Origin: Actinomycetes bacterium
Lineage (GTDB): Bacteria; Actinomycetota; Actinomycetes; Propionibacteriales; Propionibacteriaceae
Reading direction: 5' to 3'
DNA length: 14,357 bases
NCBI GenBank assembly: GCA_023437345.1
Contig: JAEZGC010000290.1
Span: 1 to 14,357, forward strand
Part shown: positions 1-6,424 of the stretch, piece by piece
Layout of the letters: each line of letters begins with the position of its first letter
Numbering within the stretch: position 1 is the stretch's first letter
Translations under genes and position numbers: made by a program
The notes under the pieces: model-generated
Databases searched by the model: none
Seen by the model: only the letters and a program-made list of their open reading frames with translations
Told to the model about the DNA's origin: nothing

Positions 1-170
1 TGGTGGATGAGCGGCTCAGCACCGCGGCAGCCGCCCGCCGCCTCGAGCAGGCCGGCCGCACCACCCGCCGGCAGCGCCGGGTGATCGACCAGGCGGCCGC
101 GGTGGCTATCTTGGAGGGTGCGCTCGATCAGGAGCGCGCTACCGGCCGGCCCCCAGGAGAACTCAGATGA
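1..170 (+). CDS. ruvX: Putative pre-16S rRNA nuclease / Holliday junction resolvase-like protein RuvX (YqgF family), 3' end only
   Basis: Only the last 55 codons are present, read in the frame beginning at base 3 and ending in TGA at 168-170. The fragment opens with VDERLST, the conserved C-terminal (V/D)DERL(S/T)T motif of the YqgF/RuvX RNase H-like fold, and continues with an Arg-rich stretch and VIDQAAAVAILEGAL, the typical final helix of the family. Family members act in 5' maturation of 16S rRNA and were originally proposed as Holliday junction resolvases. The stop overlaps the mltG start as ATGA, so the two are probably translationally coupled; ruvX-mltG-aro is a common actinobacterial order. 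The start and most catalytic Asp residues lie outside the window. Identification is from a short fragment but the motif is distinctive. Confidence 0.88.
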   Translation, partial: VDERLSTAAAARRLEQAGRTTRRQRRVIDQAAAVAILEGALDQERATGRPPGELR

Positions 171-1294
171 CAGCCCCTCGCCGCGTCCTCGAACCGGACG
201 AGGAGCGCCCCGACCGCCGGGGGCGGGTGCGCGGCTGGCTGGCCCTCCTGGTGTCCCTGGTCGTGGTGATCGGCGGGGCCGGCGTGGCCTGGGTGTTCGC
301 CCGCGATGCGGTCGGCGGCTGGTTCCAGGTCGCCGACTACCCGGGCCCGGGCGGGGACGAGGTGGTGGTCACCATCCCGGCGGGGTCGAGCCTCACCCGG
401 ATCGGCGAGTTGCTTACCGAGGCGGACGTCGTCGCCTCGGCCACCGCCTTCGTCAGGGCGGCCGGCGAGGTGCCCGAGGCCGCCACCATCCAGGCCGGCA
501 CCTACCGGCTCCGCACCCAGATCCCGGCCCGCACCGCCATCGAGATGCTGCTCGACCCGGCCAATGTGCAGCGGAACACCTTCCGGTTGCGCGAGGGCGG
601 CTGGCTGGCCGACCACGTCGAGGCGATGGCGGCCGCGAGCGGCCTGCCGGGGTCGGCGTTCGAGGAGTTGCTCGCCGACCCGGAGCCGCTCGGGCTTCCG
701 GAGTGGGCCGGCGACAACCCCGAGGGCGTGCTGTTCCCCGACACCTATGAACTCCCCGAACCCGTCGAGGCAGCCGCGATGATCCAGCTCGCCACGACAC
801 GATTCCAGCAGGTGACCGACGAGCTCGACTTCGCCGCCGGGGCCGCGGCGCAGTCGGTGACACCCCTCGAGGCGCTCACCATCGCCAGCATCGTCGAGCG
901 TGAGGTGGCCCGCGCCGAGGACCGTCCGAAGGTGGCCCGGGTGATCTACAACCGGCTCGACCAGGACATGCCCCTTCAGATGGACTCCACGGTCCACTTC
1001 GCCACCGGCGACCGTGGCTCGGTGTGGACCTCGGCGCAGGACCGCGCCAGCGACTCGCCGTACAACACCTACAAGCACAAGGGCCTGCCCCCGGGCCCGA
1101 TCGCCTCACCCGGCGAGGCGGCGCTGGCCTCGGCCATCGACCCGGCAGAGGGCGACTGGCTCTACTTCGTGGCGGTCGACCTCGACACCGGCGAGACCCG
1201 GTTCAGCGACACCTACGCCCAGCACCAGGAGGCCGTCGCGGAGCTCCAGGCGTGGTGCCGTGCGAGTGACGCCAACCGTGCCAAGTGCGGCTGA
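167..1294 (+). CDS. mltG: Endolytic murein transglycosylase MltG (YceG-like), copy 1
   Basis: A 375-aa membrane-anchored lytic transglycosylase expected to cleave nascent glycan strands outside the membrane and so set peptidoglycan strand length. Residues 1-22 are charged and cytoplasmic, about 24-45 form a single transmembrane helix, and about 65-115 look like the LysM-like subdomain that precedes the YceG catalytic domain. The catalytic signature is SIVERE at 241-246 (the Glu at 244 is the likely acid, by analogy with E. coli MltG), followed by VARVIYNRL, MDSTVHF, SPYNTY and GLPPGPIASPG. The ATG is chosen because it overlaps the ruvX stop and has AGGAGA at 155-160, six bases upstream. The C-terminus carries two cysteines (C364, C374) in a WCRASD-type tail. 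It has only 4 lysines and an acidic ectodomain, unlike its downstream paralogue. Confidence 0.93.
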   Translation: MTAPRRVLEPDEERPDRRGRVRGWLALLVSLVVVIGGAGVAWVFARDAVGGWFQVADYPGPGGDEVVVTIPAGSSLTRIGELLTEADVVASATAFVRAAGEVPEAATIQAGTYRLRTQIPARTAIEMLLDPANVQRNTFRLREGGWLADHVEAMAAASGLPGSAFEELLADPEPLGLPEWAGDNPEGVLFPDTYELPEPVEAAAMIQLATTRFQQVTDELDFAAGAAAQSVTPLEALTIASIVEREVARAEDRPKVARVIYNRLDQDMPLQMDSTVHFATGDRGSVWTSAQDRASDSPYNTYKHKGLPPGPIASPGEAALASAIDPAEGDWLYFVAVDLDTGETRFSDTYAQHQEAVAELQAWCRASDANRAKCG

Positions 1295-1379
1295 GACGGC
1301 CGGTCCGCGCGGGTGCGGCCACCGGTTCGAGTAGTCTTGGCCCGCAGACGCCACGATCACAAGGGAGGGCGAGGAGTCG
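1295..1379 (+). promoter_or_regulatory. Gap between mltG copies: putative -10, small hairpin and RBS for copy 2
   Basis: The 85-bp gap holds a weak GC inverted repeat (GGCCG at 1298-1302 with CGGCC at 1316-1320) without a T-tract, so it is a poor terminator. TAGTCT at 1332-1337 fits the actinobacterial TANNNT -10 pattern, but I see no good -35. Purine-rich AGGGAGG (1362-1368) and GAGGAG (1371-1376) precede the ATG at 1380. The paralogue may therefore have its own promoter as well as read-through. Confidence 0.35.
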
Positions 1380-2516
1380 ATGCGCTGGCTGACCCGCAAC
1401 CTGCGCGACCAGGAGACCGGCAAGCTCAGCGGCCGTGAGATGTGGCTCCGGGTGCGCAGCGCGTTCGCCGTCCTGCTCAGCGTCGGTGTCCTGGTCACCG
1501 GGGTCGTCCTGGTCTCGGACCGGGTGCAGGACGCCTGGCTGCAGTTCCGCACCGCCGACGACTACATAGGCGAAGGAGTCGCGCCGGTCGAGGTGACCAT
1601 CGCCAAGGGCACCACGCTGTCGGCGATCGCGGACCTGCTGGTCGAGCACGACGTCATCAAGGCCGCCAAGGCATTCGACGAGGAGGCGGCCGCCAACGCC
1701 GACTCCAAGAAGATCCAGGCCGGCCGCTACCGCCTCAAGACCCAGATCCCGGCCAAGCTTGCGCTGTCGATGCTGCTCGACCCGGGCAACATCATCAAGT
1801 CGCGGATGACGCTCACCGAGGGCCAGCGGCTGAGCACGCAGGTCAAGCAGATGGCCAGGGCGACCGAGATCGCCGAGAAGGAGTTCACCAAGGTCCTCAA
1901 GGACTGGAAGAAGCTCGGCCTGCCGAAGTGGGCGAAGAACTCGGCCGAGGGCTTCCTCTTCCCCGACACCTACGAACTGCCCGGCGAGCCGACCGCCAAG
2001 TCGGTGATCAAGCTGACCACCGACCAGTTCAAGCAGGTCACCAAGGACCTCGACTTCGAGGCCGACGCCAAGCGTAACGACGTCAACGCCTATCAGGCGC
2101 TGGTGATCGCCAGCATCATCGAGCGCGAGGTGCGGCGCGACGAGGACCGGCCGAAGGTTGCCCGGGTGATCTACAACCGTCTCGAGCAGGGCATGCGGCT
2201 GGAGATGGACTCCACCATCCACTACATAGTCAACGAGTCGGGCAAGGTGTTCACCAGCGCCGAGCAGCGCCAGATCGACTCGCCTTACAACACCTACCTC
2301 AAGAAGGGCCTGCCGCCGGGGCCGATCAGTTCGCCGGGTCGCAAGTCCCTCGAGGCCGCGATCAACCCCGACGACGGCGACTGGCTGTTCTTCGTGGCGG
2401 TCAACCTCGACACCGGCGAGACCGAGTTCAACGAGACCCTTGACGGCCACAACGCGAGCCGGCGCAAGCTCAACGAGTGGTGCAGGGCCAGCGACGAGAA
2501 CCGGGAGAAGTGCTGA
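1380..2516 (+). CDS. mltG: Endolytic murein transglycosylase MltG (YceG-like), tandem copy 2
   Basis: A 378-aa paralogue of the preceding gene with the same plan: short basic cytoplasmic N-terminus, one transmembrane helix at about 27-46, LysM-like region, then the YceG catalytic domain. The catalytic motif is SIIERE at 245-250 (Glu248 likely catalytic), with VARVIYNRLEQ, MDSTIHY, SPYNTY and GLPPGPISSPG conserved, so both copies look active. The tail WCRASDENREKC carries C368 and C378, matching the pair in copy 1. It has 29 lysines against 4 in copy 1, giving a much more basic ectodomain. Strong similarity across the whole length supports gene duplication followed by divergence. The start is supported by GAGGAG at 1371-1376 and by alignment of its N-terminus with copy 1. 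It may have its own promoter in the 85-bp gap. Confidence 0.93.
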   Translation: MRWLTRNLRDQETGKLSGREMWLRVRSAFAVLLSVGVLVTGVVLVSDRVQDAWLQFRTADDYIGEGVAPVEVTIAKGTTLSAIADLLVEHDVIKAAKAFDEEAAANADSKKIQAGRYRLKTQIPAKLALSMLLDPGNIIKSRMTLTEGQRLSTQVKQMARATEIAEKEFTKVLKDWKKLGLPKWAKNSAEGFLFPDTYELPGEPTAKSVIKLTTDQFKQVTKDLDFEADAKRNDVNAYQALVIASIIEREVRRDEDRPKVARVIYNRLEQGMRLEMDSTIHYIVNESGKVFTSAEQRQIDSPYNTYLKKGLPPGPISSPGRKSLEAAINPDDGDWLFFVAVNLDTGETEFNETLDGHNASRRKLNEWCRASDENREKC

Positions 2517-2528
2517 TCGCAGGCATGG

Positions 2529-2534
2529 CAGACT
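2529..2534 (+). promoter_or_regulatory. Putative leaderless-type -10 element for aroC
   Basis: CAGACT, preceded by TGG, resembles an extended -10 (TGN-TANNNT with one mismatch). It lies exactly 7 nt before the aroC ATG at 2542. There is no recognisable Shine-Dalgarno in that gap, which would fit a leaderless transcript. No -35 is evident. Inferred only from spacing and sequence. Confidence 0.35.
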
Positions 2535-2541
2535 GACCGCC

Positions 2542-3729
2542 ATGCTCCGCTTCCTCACTGCCGGCGAGTCCCACGGGCGCGCGCTGGTCGCCACGCTGGA
2601 GGGCATCCCGGCGCACGTGGCGGTCACCAGCGACGAGATCTCACAGGCACTGGCCCGGCGGCGGCTGGGGACCGGACGAGGCGCCCGGATGAAGTTCGAG
2701 GCCGACGAGGTCACCCTGCTGGCCGGGATCCGGCACGGCCGCACCCTGGGGTCTCCGGTGGCGATCATGGTCGGAAACTCGGAGTGGCCCAAGTGGGAGA
2801 CGGTGATGGCACCCGACCCGGTGCCGGCTGAGGAGTTGGAGAGCCTGGCGCGCGGCGCTGCGCTCACCCGACCGCGACCCGGGCACGCCGACCTGGCCGG
2901 GATGCAGAAGTACGACTTCGACGAGGCAAGACCGATCCTTGAGCGCGCCTCCGCCCGGGAGACCGCAGCCCGGGTGGCGATCGGCAAGGTGGCGGCCAAC
3001 TTCCTCGCCCAGGCCGCCGGCATCCAGGTGCTGAGCCACGTCGTTGCGCTCGGTGGCGTCGTCAGCGAGTCGGCAGCGCTGCCGCACCCCGACGACCTGG
3101 CGGTGGTGGACGCCGACCCCGTGCGCTGTTTCGACCCGGCCGCCAGCGCCCGGATGCAGGACGAGATCGAACTCGCCCGCAAGGAGGGCGACACCCTCGG
3201 CGGTGTGGTCGAGGTGCTGGCGTACGGCCTGCCGCCCGGCCTGGGTTCCCACGTGCAGTGGGACCGTCGCCTGGACGCCCGGCTGGCCGCCGCGCTGATG
3301 GGGATCCAGGCGATCAAGGGGGTCGAGGTCGGCGACGGCTTCGCCCTGGCCGGCATCCGCGGCTCGCTGGCCCACGACGAGATGCTGCCCGGGCAGGGCA
3401 GGGTGAGCCGGCCCTCCAACCGGTCCGGTGGCACCGAGGGCGGGATGAGCAACGGCGAGCCGCTGCGGGTGCGGGCAGCCATGAAGCCGATCGCCACCAT
3501 CCCGCGCGCGCTGCGCACGGTGGACGTGACCACCGGGGAGGCCGCCGCCGCGCACCACCAGCGCTCCGACGTGTGCGCGGTCCCCGCCGCAGGGGTGGTT
3601 GCCGAGGCAATGGTGACGCTGGTGCTGGCCGAAGCGGTGCTGGAGAAGTTCGGTGGGGACTCGGTGGCCGAGACCCGGCGAAACCTGGACGGTTACCTGG
3701 CGCGGCTGGCCGAGAAGCGCCTGTGGTGA
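2542..3729 (+). CDS. aroC: Chorismate synthase AroC
   Basis: Catalyses the last step of the shikimate pathway: conversion of 5-enolpyruvylshikimate-3-phosphate to chorismate, using reduced FMN without net redox change. The 395-aa protein begins MLRFLTAGESHG, the family's N-terminal signature with the conserved His11. It continues with RPRPGHADLAG (GHAD at about 114-117), FDEARPILERASARETAAR, a GGMSNGEPLRVRAAMKP FMN-binding stretch, and QRSDVCAVPAAGVVAEAM near the C-terminus. Length and motifs are normal and it looks functional. The ATG at 2542 is chosen because MLRFLTAGESHG is the universal family start; the frame is open further upstream (to 2440) but that overlaps mltG copy 2 and has no family similarity. 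No clear ribosome binding site is seen. The stop overlaps the next gene's GTG start by four bases (GTGA). Confidence 0.97.
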   Translation: MLRFLTAGESHGRALVATLEGIPAHVAVTSDEISQALARRRLGTGRGARMKFEADEVTLLAGIRHGRTLGSPVAIMVGNSEWPKWETVMAPDPVPAEELESLARGAALTRPRPGHADLAGMQKYDFDEARPILERASARETAARVAIGKVAANFLAQAAGIQVLSHVVALGGVVSESAALPHPDDLAVVDADPVRCFDPAASARMQDEIELARKEGDTLGGVVEVLAYGLPPGLGSHVQWDRRLDARLAAALMGIQAIKGVEVGDGFALAGIRGSLAHDEMLPGQGRVSRPSNRSGGTEGGMSNGEPLRVRAAMKPIATIPRALRTVDVTTGEAAAAHHQRSDVCAVPAAGVVAEAMVTLVLAEAVLEKFGGDSVAETRRNLDGYLARLAEKRLW

Positions 3730-4235
3730 CAGTGCGGCAACTCGTGCTGGTCGGTGCCCCGGCGGCCGGCAAGACCACCGTGGGCCGCCTGGTGGCCGAG
3801 CGGGTGGGCGCCGGCTTCACCGACACCGACACCCGGCTGGAGGCCGACCTGGGCCTGAGCCTGCCCGAGGCGTGGGCCAGCCTGCCTACCGCGCAGATCG
3901 CGGCCACCGAGACGGCCGCCTGCCTGGCCGGGCTCGCCGAGCCGGGCGTCGTCGCCCTCGGCAGTGCCGCTGTCGCGCAGGCGGCGGTGCGCGACGCGCT
4001 GGCCGGCCGGAACGTGCTGTGGCTGCAGGTCTCGGCCGGGCAGGCCGGCCGGAGACTCGGTATGGCTGCGCTGGGTATGGAGACCCTCATCGCGGTACGG
4101 AGCCGGCTGGAGGCACTGCTGCGCGAGCGCGAACCGTGGTACGCAGCGGTCGCCACCCTCCGGCTCGACACCGACCGGCTTGACGTCGCCGGTGCCGCTG
4201 ATGCCGTGGCGCAGGCTTGGGAGGGGATCGCATGA
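3726..4235 (+). CDS. Shikimate kinase-like protein in the AroK position, with degenerate substrate-binding and lid motifs
   Basis: A 169-aa P-loop protein lying between aroC and aroB, where actinobacteria normally carry aroK (ATP-dependent 3-phosphorylation of shikimate). The Walker A motif GAPAAGKTT (10-18) and the FTDTD motif (Asp33, Asp35) are intact, length is normal for AroK, and the late arginine preceding P-x-Y (R135, in REREPWY) is kept. Against my memory of Mycobacterium tuberculosis AroK, several hallmark residues are missing: the shikimate-binding Arg of FRRIE aligns with Ala59, the GGG of the Walker-B-like loop reads GSA (79-81), and the lid RPLL region aligns with LGME (116-119), losing the Arg. 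The GTG start overlaps the aroC stop (GTGA) and the stop overlaps aroB (ATGA). It could be a weak or altered kinase, or a paralogue backed by a genuine AroK elsewhere. Homology is confident; activity is not. Confidence 0.85.
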   Translation: MTVRQLVLVGAPAAGKTTVGRLVAERVGAGFTDTDTRLEADLGLSLPEAWASLPTAQIAATETAACLAGLAEPGVVALGSAAVAQAAVRDALAGRNVLWLQVSAGQAGRRLGMAALGMETLIAVRSRLEALLREREPWYAAVATLRLDTDRLDVAGAADAVAQAWEGIA

Positions 4236-5320
4236 CGACCTGGGAACCCGTTGACGTGCTCGCCGAGCAGCCGTACCAGGTGTTGATCGGCCACGCGGTG
4301 TCAGCGTTGCTGCCCGAGTACCTCGACGGCGTCGAACGGGTGGCGATCATCCACCCGACCTCGCTGGCCCCGCTGGCATCCCGGATCGCCGACGGGCTCG
4401 ACCAGGAGGTGCGCCTGATCGGGGTCCCCGAGGCGGAGGGCGCCAAGACCGCAGCCGTCCTGCAGCACTGCTGGGAGTCGCTGGCCGGGGCCGGCTTCAC
4501 ACGGTCGGACGCGGTGCTCGGCCTGGGTGGCGGCGCCACCACCGACCTGGCCGGCTTCGTTGCCGCCACCTGGCTGCGCGGGGTGCGCTACATAGCGCTG
4601 CCCACCACGGTCCTTGCCATGGTGGACGCGGCAGTCGGCGGCAAGACGGGCATCAACCTGCCGGCCGGCAAGAACCTGGTCGGCGCCTTCCATGAGCCGT
4701 TCACGGTGCTCGCCGACCTCGACTTCCTCGCCACCCTGCCCGAGGTGGAACTGCGCTCCGGGCTCGCCGAGATCCTCAAGTGCGGGTTCATCGCCGACCC
4801 GGAGATCCTGGCCGGCTTCGAGGCGGACCCGCAGGCAGCGATCCAGCCCACCGAGCGGCAGGCAGGCCTGATCCGGCGGGCGGTAGCGGTCAAGGCCGCC
4901 GTGGTGTCGGCAGACCTGCGGGAACGCACCGGTGACGGTACCGACATCGGGCGGGAGGCACTCAACTACGGCCACACCCTCGGCCATGCCATCGAACGCC
5001 ACCAGCACTTCGGCTGGCGGCACGGCCAGGCGGTCAGCGTGGGCATGGTGTTCGCGGCGGAACTGGCCCGGCGCCTCGACCTGGTCGACGCGGACCTGGT
5101 CGCCCGGCATCGCGAGGTGCTGCACGCCGCCGGGCTGCCGGTGCGCTACGACGGCGCTGCCTGGCCCGACCTGCGGGCCGCCATCGCGCTCGACAAGAAG
5201 GCAAGGGGCCACAGCCTGAGGTTCGTGCTGTTGCGCGGCCTGGCGCGGCCGTCCATGGTGGCCGATCCGCCCGAAGTCACCCTCCACGACGCCTTCCGGG
5301 CGATCGCCGGACCCGGCTGA
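4232..5320 (+). CDS. aroB: 3-Dehydroquinate synthase AroB
   Basis: Second enzyme of the shikimate pathway: cyclises DAHP to 3-dehydroquinate with NAD+ and a divalent metal (Zn or Co) in the cytoplasm. The 362-aa protein shows the dinucleotide-binding region GLGGGATTDLAGFVAATW (about 97-114), PTTVLAMVDAAVGGKTGIN (about 124-142) and NLVGAFHEP. Metal ligands are inferred as Glu180 (GLAEILKCG), His248 (NYGHTLGHAIE) and His264 (WRHGQAVSVGM). All key segments are present at normal length, so it should be functional. The ATG at 4232 overlaps the upstream stop as ATGA and has GGAGGGG about six bases before it; an in-frame ATG at 4217 would lie before that site and is less likely. It closes the aroC-aroK-aroB block and is followed by a 95-bp gap. 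Confidence 0.96.
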   Translation: MTTWEPVDVLAEQPYQVLIGHAVSALLPEYLDGVERVAIIHPTSLAPLASRIADGLDQEVRLIGVPEAEGAKTAAVLQHCWESLAGAGFTRSDAVLGLGGGATTDLAGFVAATWLRGVRYIALPTTVLAMVDAAVGGKTGINLPAGKNLVGAFHEPFTVLADLDFLATLPEVELRSGLAEILKCGFIADPEILAGFEADPQAAIQPTERQAGLIRRAVAVKAAVVSADLRERTGDGTDIGREALNYGHTLGHAIERHQHFGWRHGQAVSVGMVFAAELARRLDLVDADLVARHREVLHAAGLPVRYDGAAWPDLRAAIALDKKARGHSLRFVLLRGLARPSMVADPPEVTLHDAFRAIAGPG

Positions 5321-5360
5321 GCGGCGGCGTCCGGGCCGCGATGTGCGTCCCGCCGCGGCC
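5321..5360 (+). terminator. Two mutually exclusive GC hairpins after aroB, possible weak terminator or attenuator
   Basis: Two perfect 7-bp inverted repeats compete for the same bases. GCGGCGG at 5321-5327 can pair with CCGCCGC at 5350-5356, and GGCCGCG at 5334-5340 can pair with CGCGGCC at 5354-5360 (13-nt loop). There is no T-run after either, so this is not a classical intrinsic terminator. Such repeats can arise by chance at this GC content. Confidence 0.3.
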
Positions 5361-5366
5361 ACGCCA

Positions 5367-5372
5367 TAGACT
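5367..5372 (+). promoter_or_regulatory. Putative -10 element for efp-nusB
   Basis: TAGACT matches the TANNNT -10 pattern of actinobacterial housekeeping promoters. It sits 43 bp before the efp GTG, leaving room for a 5' leader of roughly 35 nt with GAGGGG at 5401-5406 as the ribosome binding site. No convincing -35 is seen at the usual spacing. Confidence 0.4.
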
Positions 5373-5415
5373 GTCTGGTCGCAAAGCCGAGTGAACAAGC
5401 GAGGGGCGGACGGAC

Positions 5416-5973
5416 GTGGTCTCCACCAACGATCTGAAGAATGGCATGGTGCTCGACCTGGACGGGCAGCTGTGGAGCGTGGTCTGGTTCCAGCACCACA
5501 AGCCGGGCAAGGGCAACACCGTGGTGCGCACCAAGCTCAAGCACGTGCTGTCGGGCAAGGTGGTGGACCGGACCTTCAACTCCGACACCAAGGTCGACAC
5601 CGCCAACGTCGACCGTCGCGAGATGCAGTACCTCTACCACGACGGTGACGCCTACGTGTTCATGGACACCACCACCTACGACCAGCTGACCCTGTCGGAG
5701 GCCGTGGTCGGCAACGCCAAGGACTACCTGCTCGAGAACGCGACCGCCACCGTGGCGCTGCATGAGGGCAACCCGCTGTACCTCGACCTGCCGTCCTCGG
5801 TCGAACTGGTCATCACCTACACCGAGCCGGGCCTGCAGGGTGACCGCAGCACCGGCGGCACCAAGCCGGCCACCGTCGAGACGGGGCTGCAGATCCAGGT
5901 GCCGCTGTTCATCAGCACCGGCGAAAAGGTGAAGGTCGACACCCGTGACGGCAGCTACCTTGGCCGGGTCTAG
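5416..5973 (+). CDS. efp: Translation elongation factor P
   Basis: EF-P binds between the P and E sites of stalled ribosomes and promotes peptide bond formation at polyproline stretches. The 185-aa product has the normal length and three beta-barrel domains: KOW-like domain I (about 1-64), central domain II, and an OB-fold C-terminal domain with the strongly conserved VPLFISTGEKVKVDTRDGSY near the end. The loop that contacts the tRNA reads KPGKGN, with the tip lysine at K32. Many actinobacteria instead carry PGKGP, a subfamily reported to work without lysine modification; the residue after the loop glycine here is Asn. The GTG start is preferred because it gives the canonical VSTNDLKNGMVL start and has GAGGGG nine bases upstream. 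The stop TAG is directly followed by the nusB ATG. Confidence 0.97.
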   Translation: MVSTNDLKNGMVLDLDGQLWSVVWFQHHKPGKGNTVVRTKLKHVLSGKVVDRTFNSDTKVDTANVDRREMQYLYHDGDAYVFMDTTTYDQLTLSEAVVGNAKDYLLENATATVALHEGNPLYLDLPSSVELVITYTEPGLQGDRSTGGTKPATVETGLQIQVPLFISTGEKVKVDTRDGSYLGRV

Positions 5974-6414
5974 ATGACCGCTCTGGCCGCCAAGCGCGGC
6001 TCGGCGCGCACCAAGGCCCGCAAGCGGGCGCTCGACGTCCTTTTCGAGGCCGACCTGCGGCAGGCGGAGCCGCTGACCATCCTGCAGGCGCACACCGACC
6101 TCGCCGAGCCACCGGTGCGTGAGTTCACCACCGAGCTCGTCGAGGGTGTGGTGGCCTACCAGGCCACAATCGACGACGCCATCACCACGGGGCTGGCCGC
6201 CGGCTGGACGCTGGACCGGATGCCGCGGGTGGACCGCAACCTCGCCCGGATCGCCGGGTTCGAGATCCTGCACACCGACATCGCCCCCAACGTCGCCGTC
6301 GCCGAGTGCGTCGCGCTGGCCGAGGAACTGTCCACCGACGAGTCGCCCAGCTTCCTCAACGGGCTGCTGCGCGGCATCGTCGCCCGGCAGGCGGCTGGAC
6401 CCGCCGCCGGATAG
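5974..6414 (+). CDS. nusB: Transcription antitermination factor NusB
   Basis: NusB pairs with NusE (ribosomal protein S10) on boxA RNA to form the core of the antitermination complex on rRNA operons. The 146-aa protein starts with a basic segment and then RTKARKRALDVLFEADLR (about 11-28), the conserved RNA-binding first helix. Later come a LVEGVV segment, RMPRVDRNLARIAGFEIL and VAVAECVALAEELSTDESPSFLNGLL in the all-helical NusB fold, including the characteristic FLNGLLRGI end. The ATG abuts the efp stop (TAGATG), implying translational coupling, and no strong separate ribosome binding site is visible. efp-nusB is a conserved pair in Gram-positive bacteria. Downstream, the pyrimidine genes pyrR-pyrB-pyrC often found at this place in actinobacteria are absent. 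Confidence 0.96.
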   Translation: MTALAAKRGSARTKARKRALDVLFEADLRQAEPLTILQAHTDLAEPPVREFTTELVEGVVAYQATIDDAITTGLAAGWTLDRMPRVDRNLARIAGFEILHTDIAPNVAVAECVALAEELSTDESPSFLNGLLRGIVARQAAGPAAG

Positions 6415-6417
6415 GTT
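6412..6417 (+). promoter_or_regulatory. Putative leaderless-type -10 for the membrane protein gene
   Basis: TAGGTT overlaps the nusB stop codon and fits TANNNT. It lies exactly 7 nt before the ATG at 6425, the same spacing seen at two other genes in the window. GGATAGG in the same place could instead act as a weak Shine-Dalgarno, so the two readings compete. Confidence 0.3.
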
Positions 6418-6424
6418 TCGGCCC

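Noticed and set aside
1298..1325. Hairpin between the mltG copies as an intrinsic terminator
   Set aside because: The stem is only 5 bp, the loop is 13 nt, and no T-run follows.
2440..2541. Upstream extension of the aroC frame by 34 codons
   Set aside because: It overlaps the mltG copy 2 coding end and adds sequence not found in chorismate synthases, which begin at MLRFLTAGESHG.
1203..3533. 776-aa open frame on the minus strand
   Set aside because: It runs antisense to mltG copy 2 and aroC, both with clear family motifs. Its low-complexity, Arg/Ser/Pro-rich translation is typical of a shadow frame in GC-rich DNA.
6119..6424. Upstream extension of the 570-aa membrane protein frame through nusB
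   Set aside because: The added sequence is Ser/Pro/Arg-rich and lies in a different frame of nusB; the protein has a natural start at 6425.
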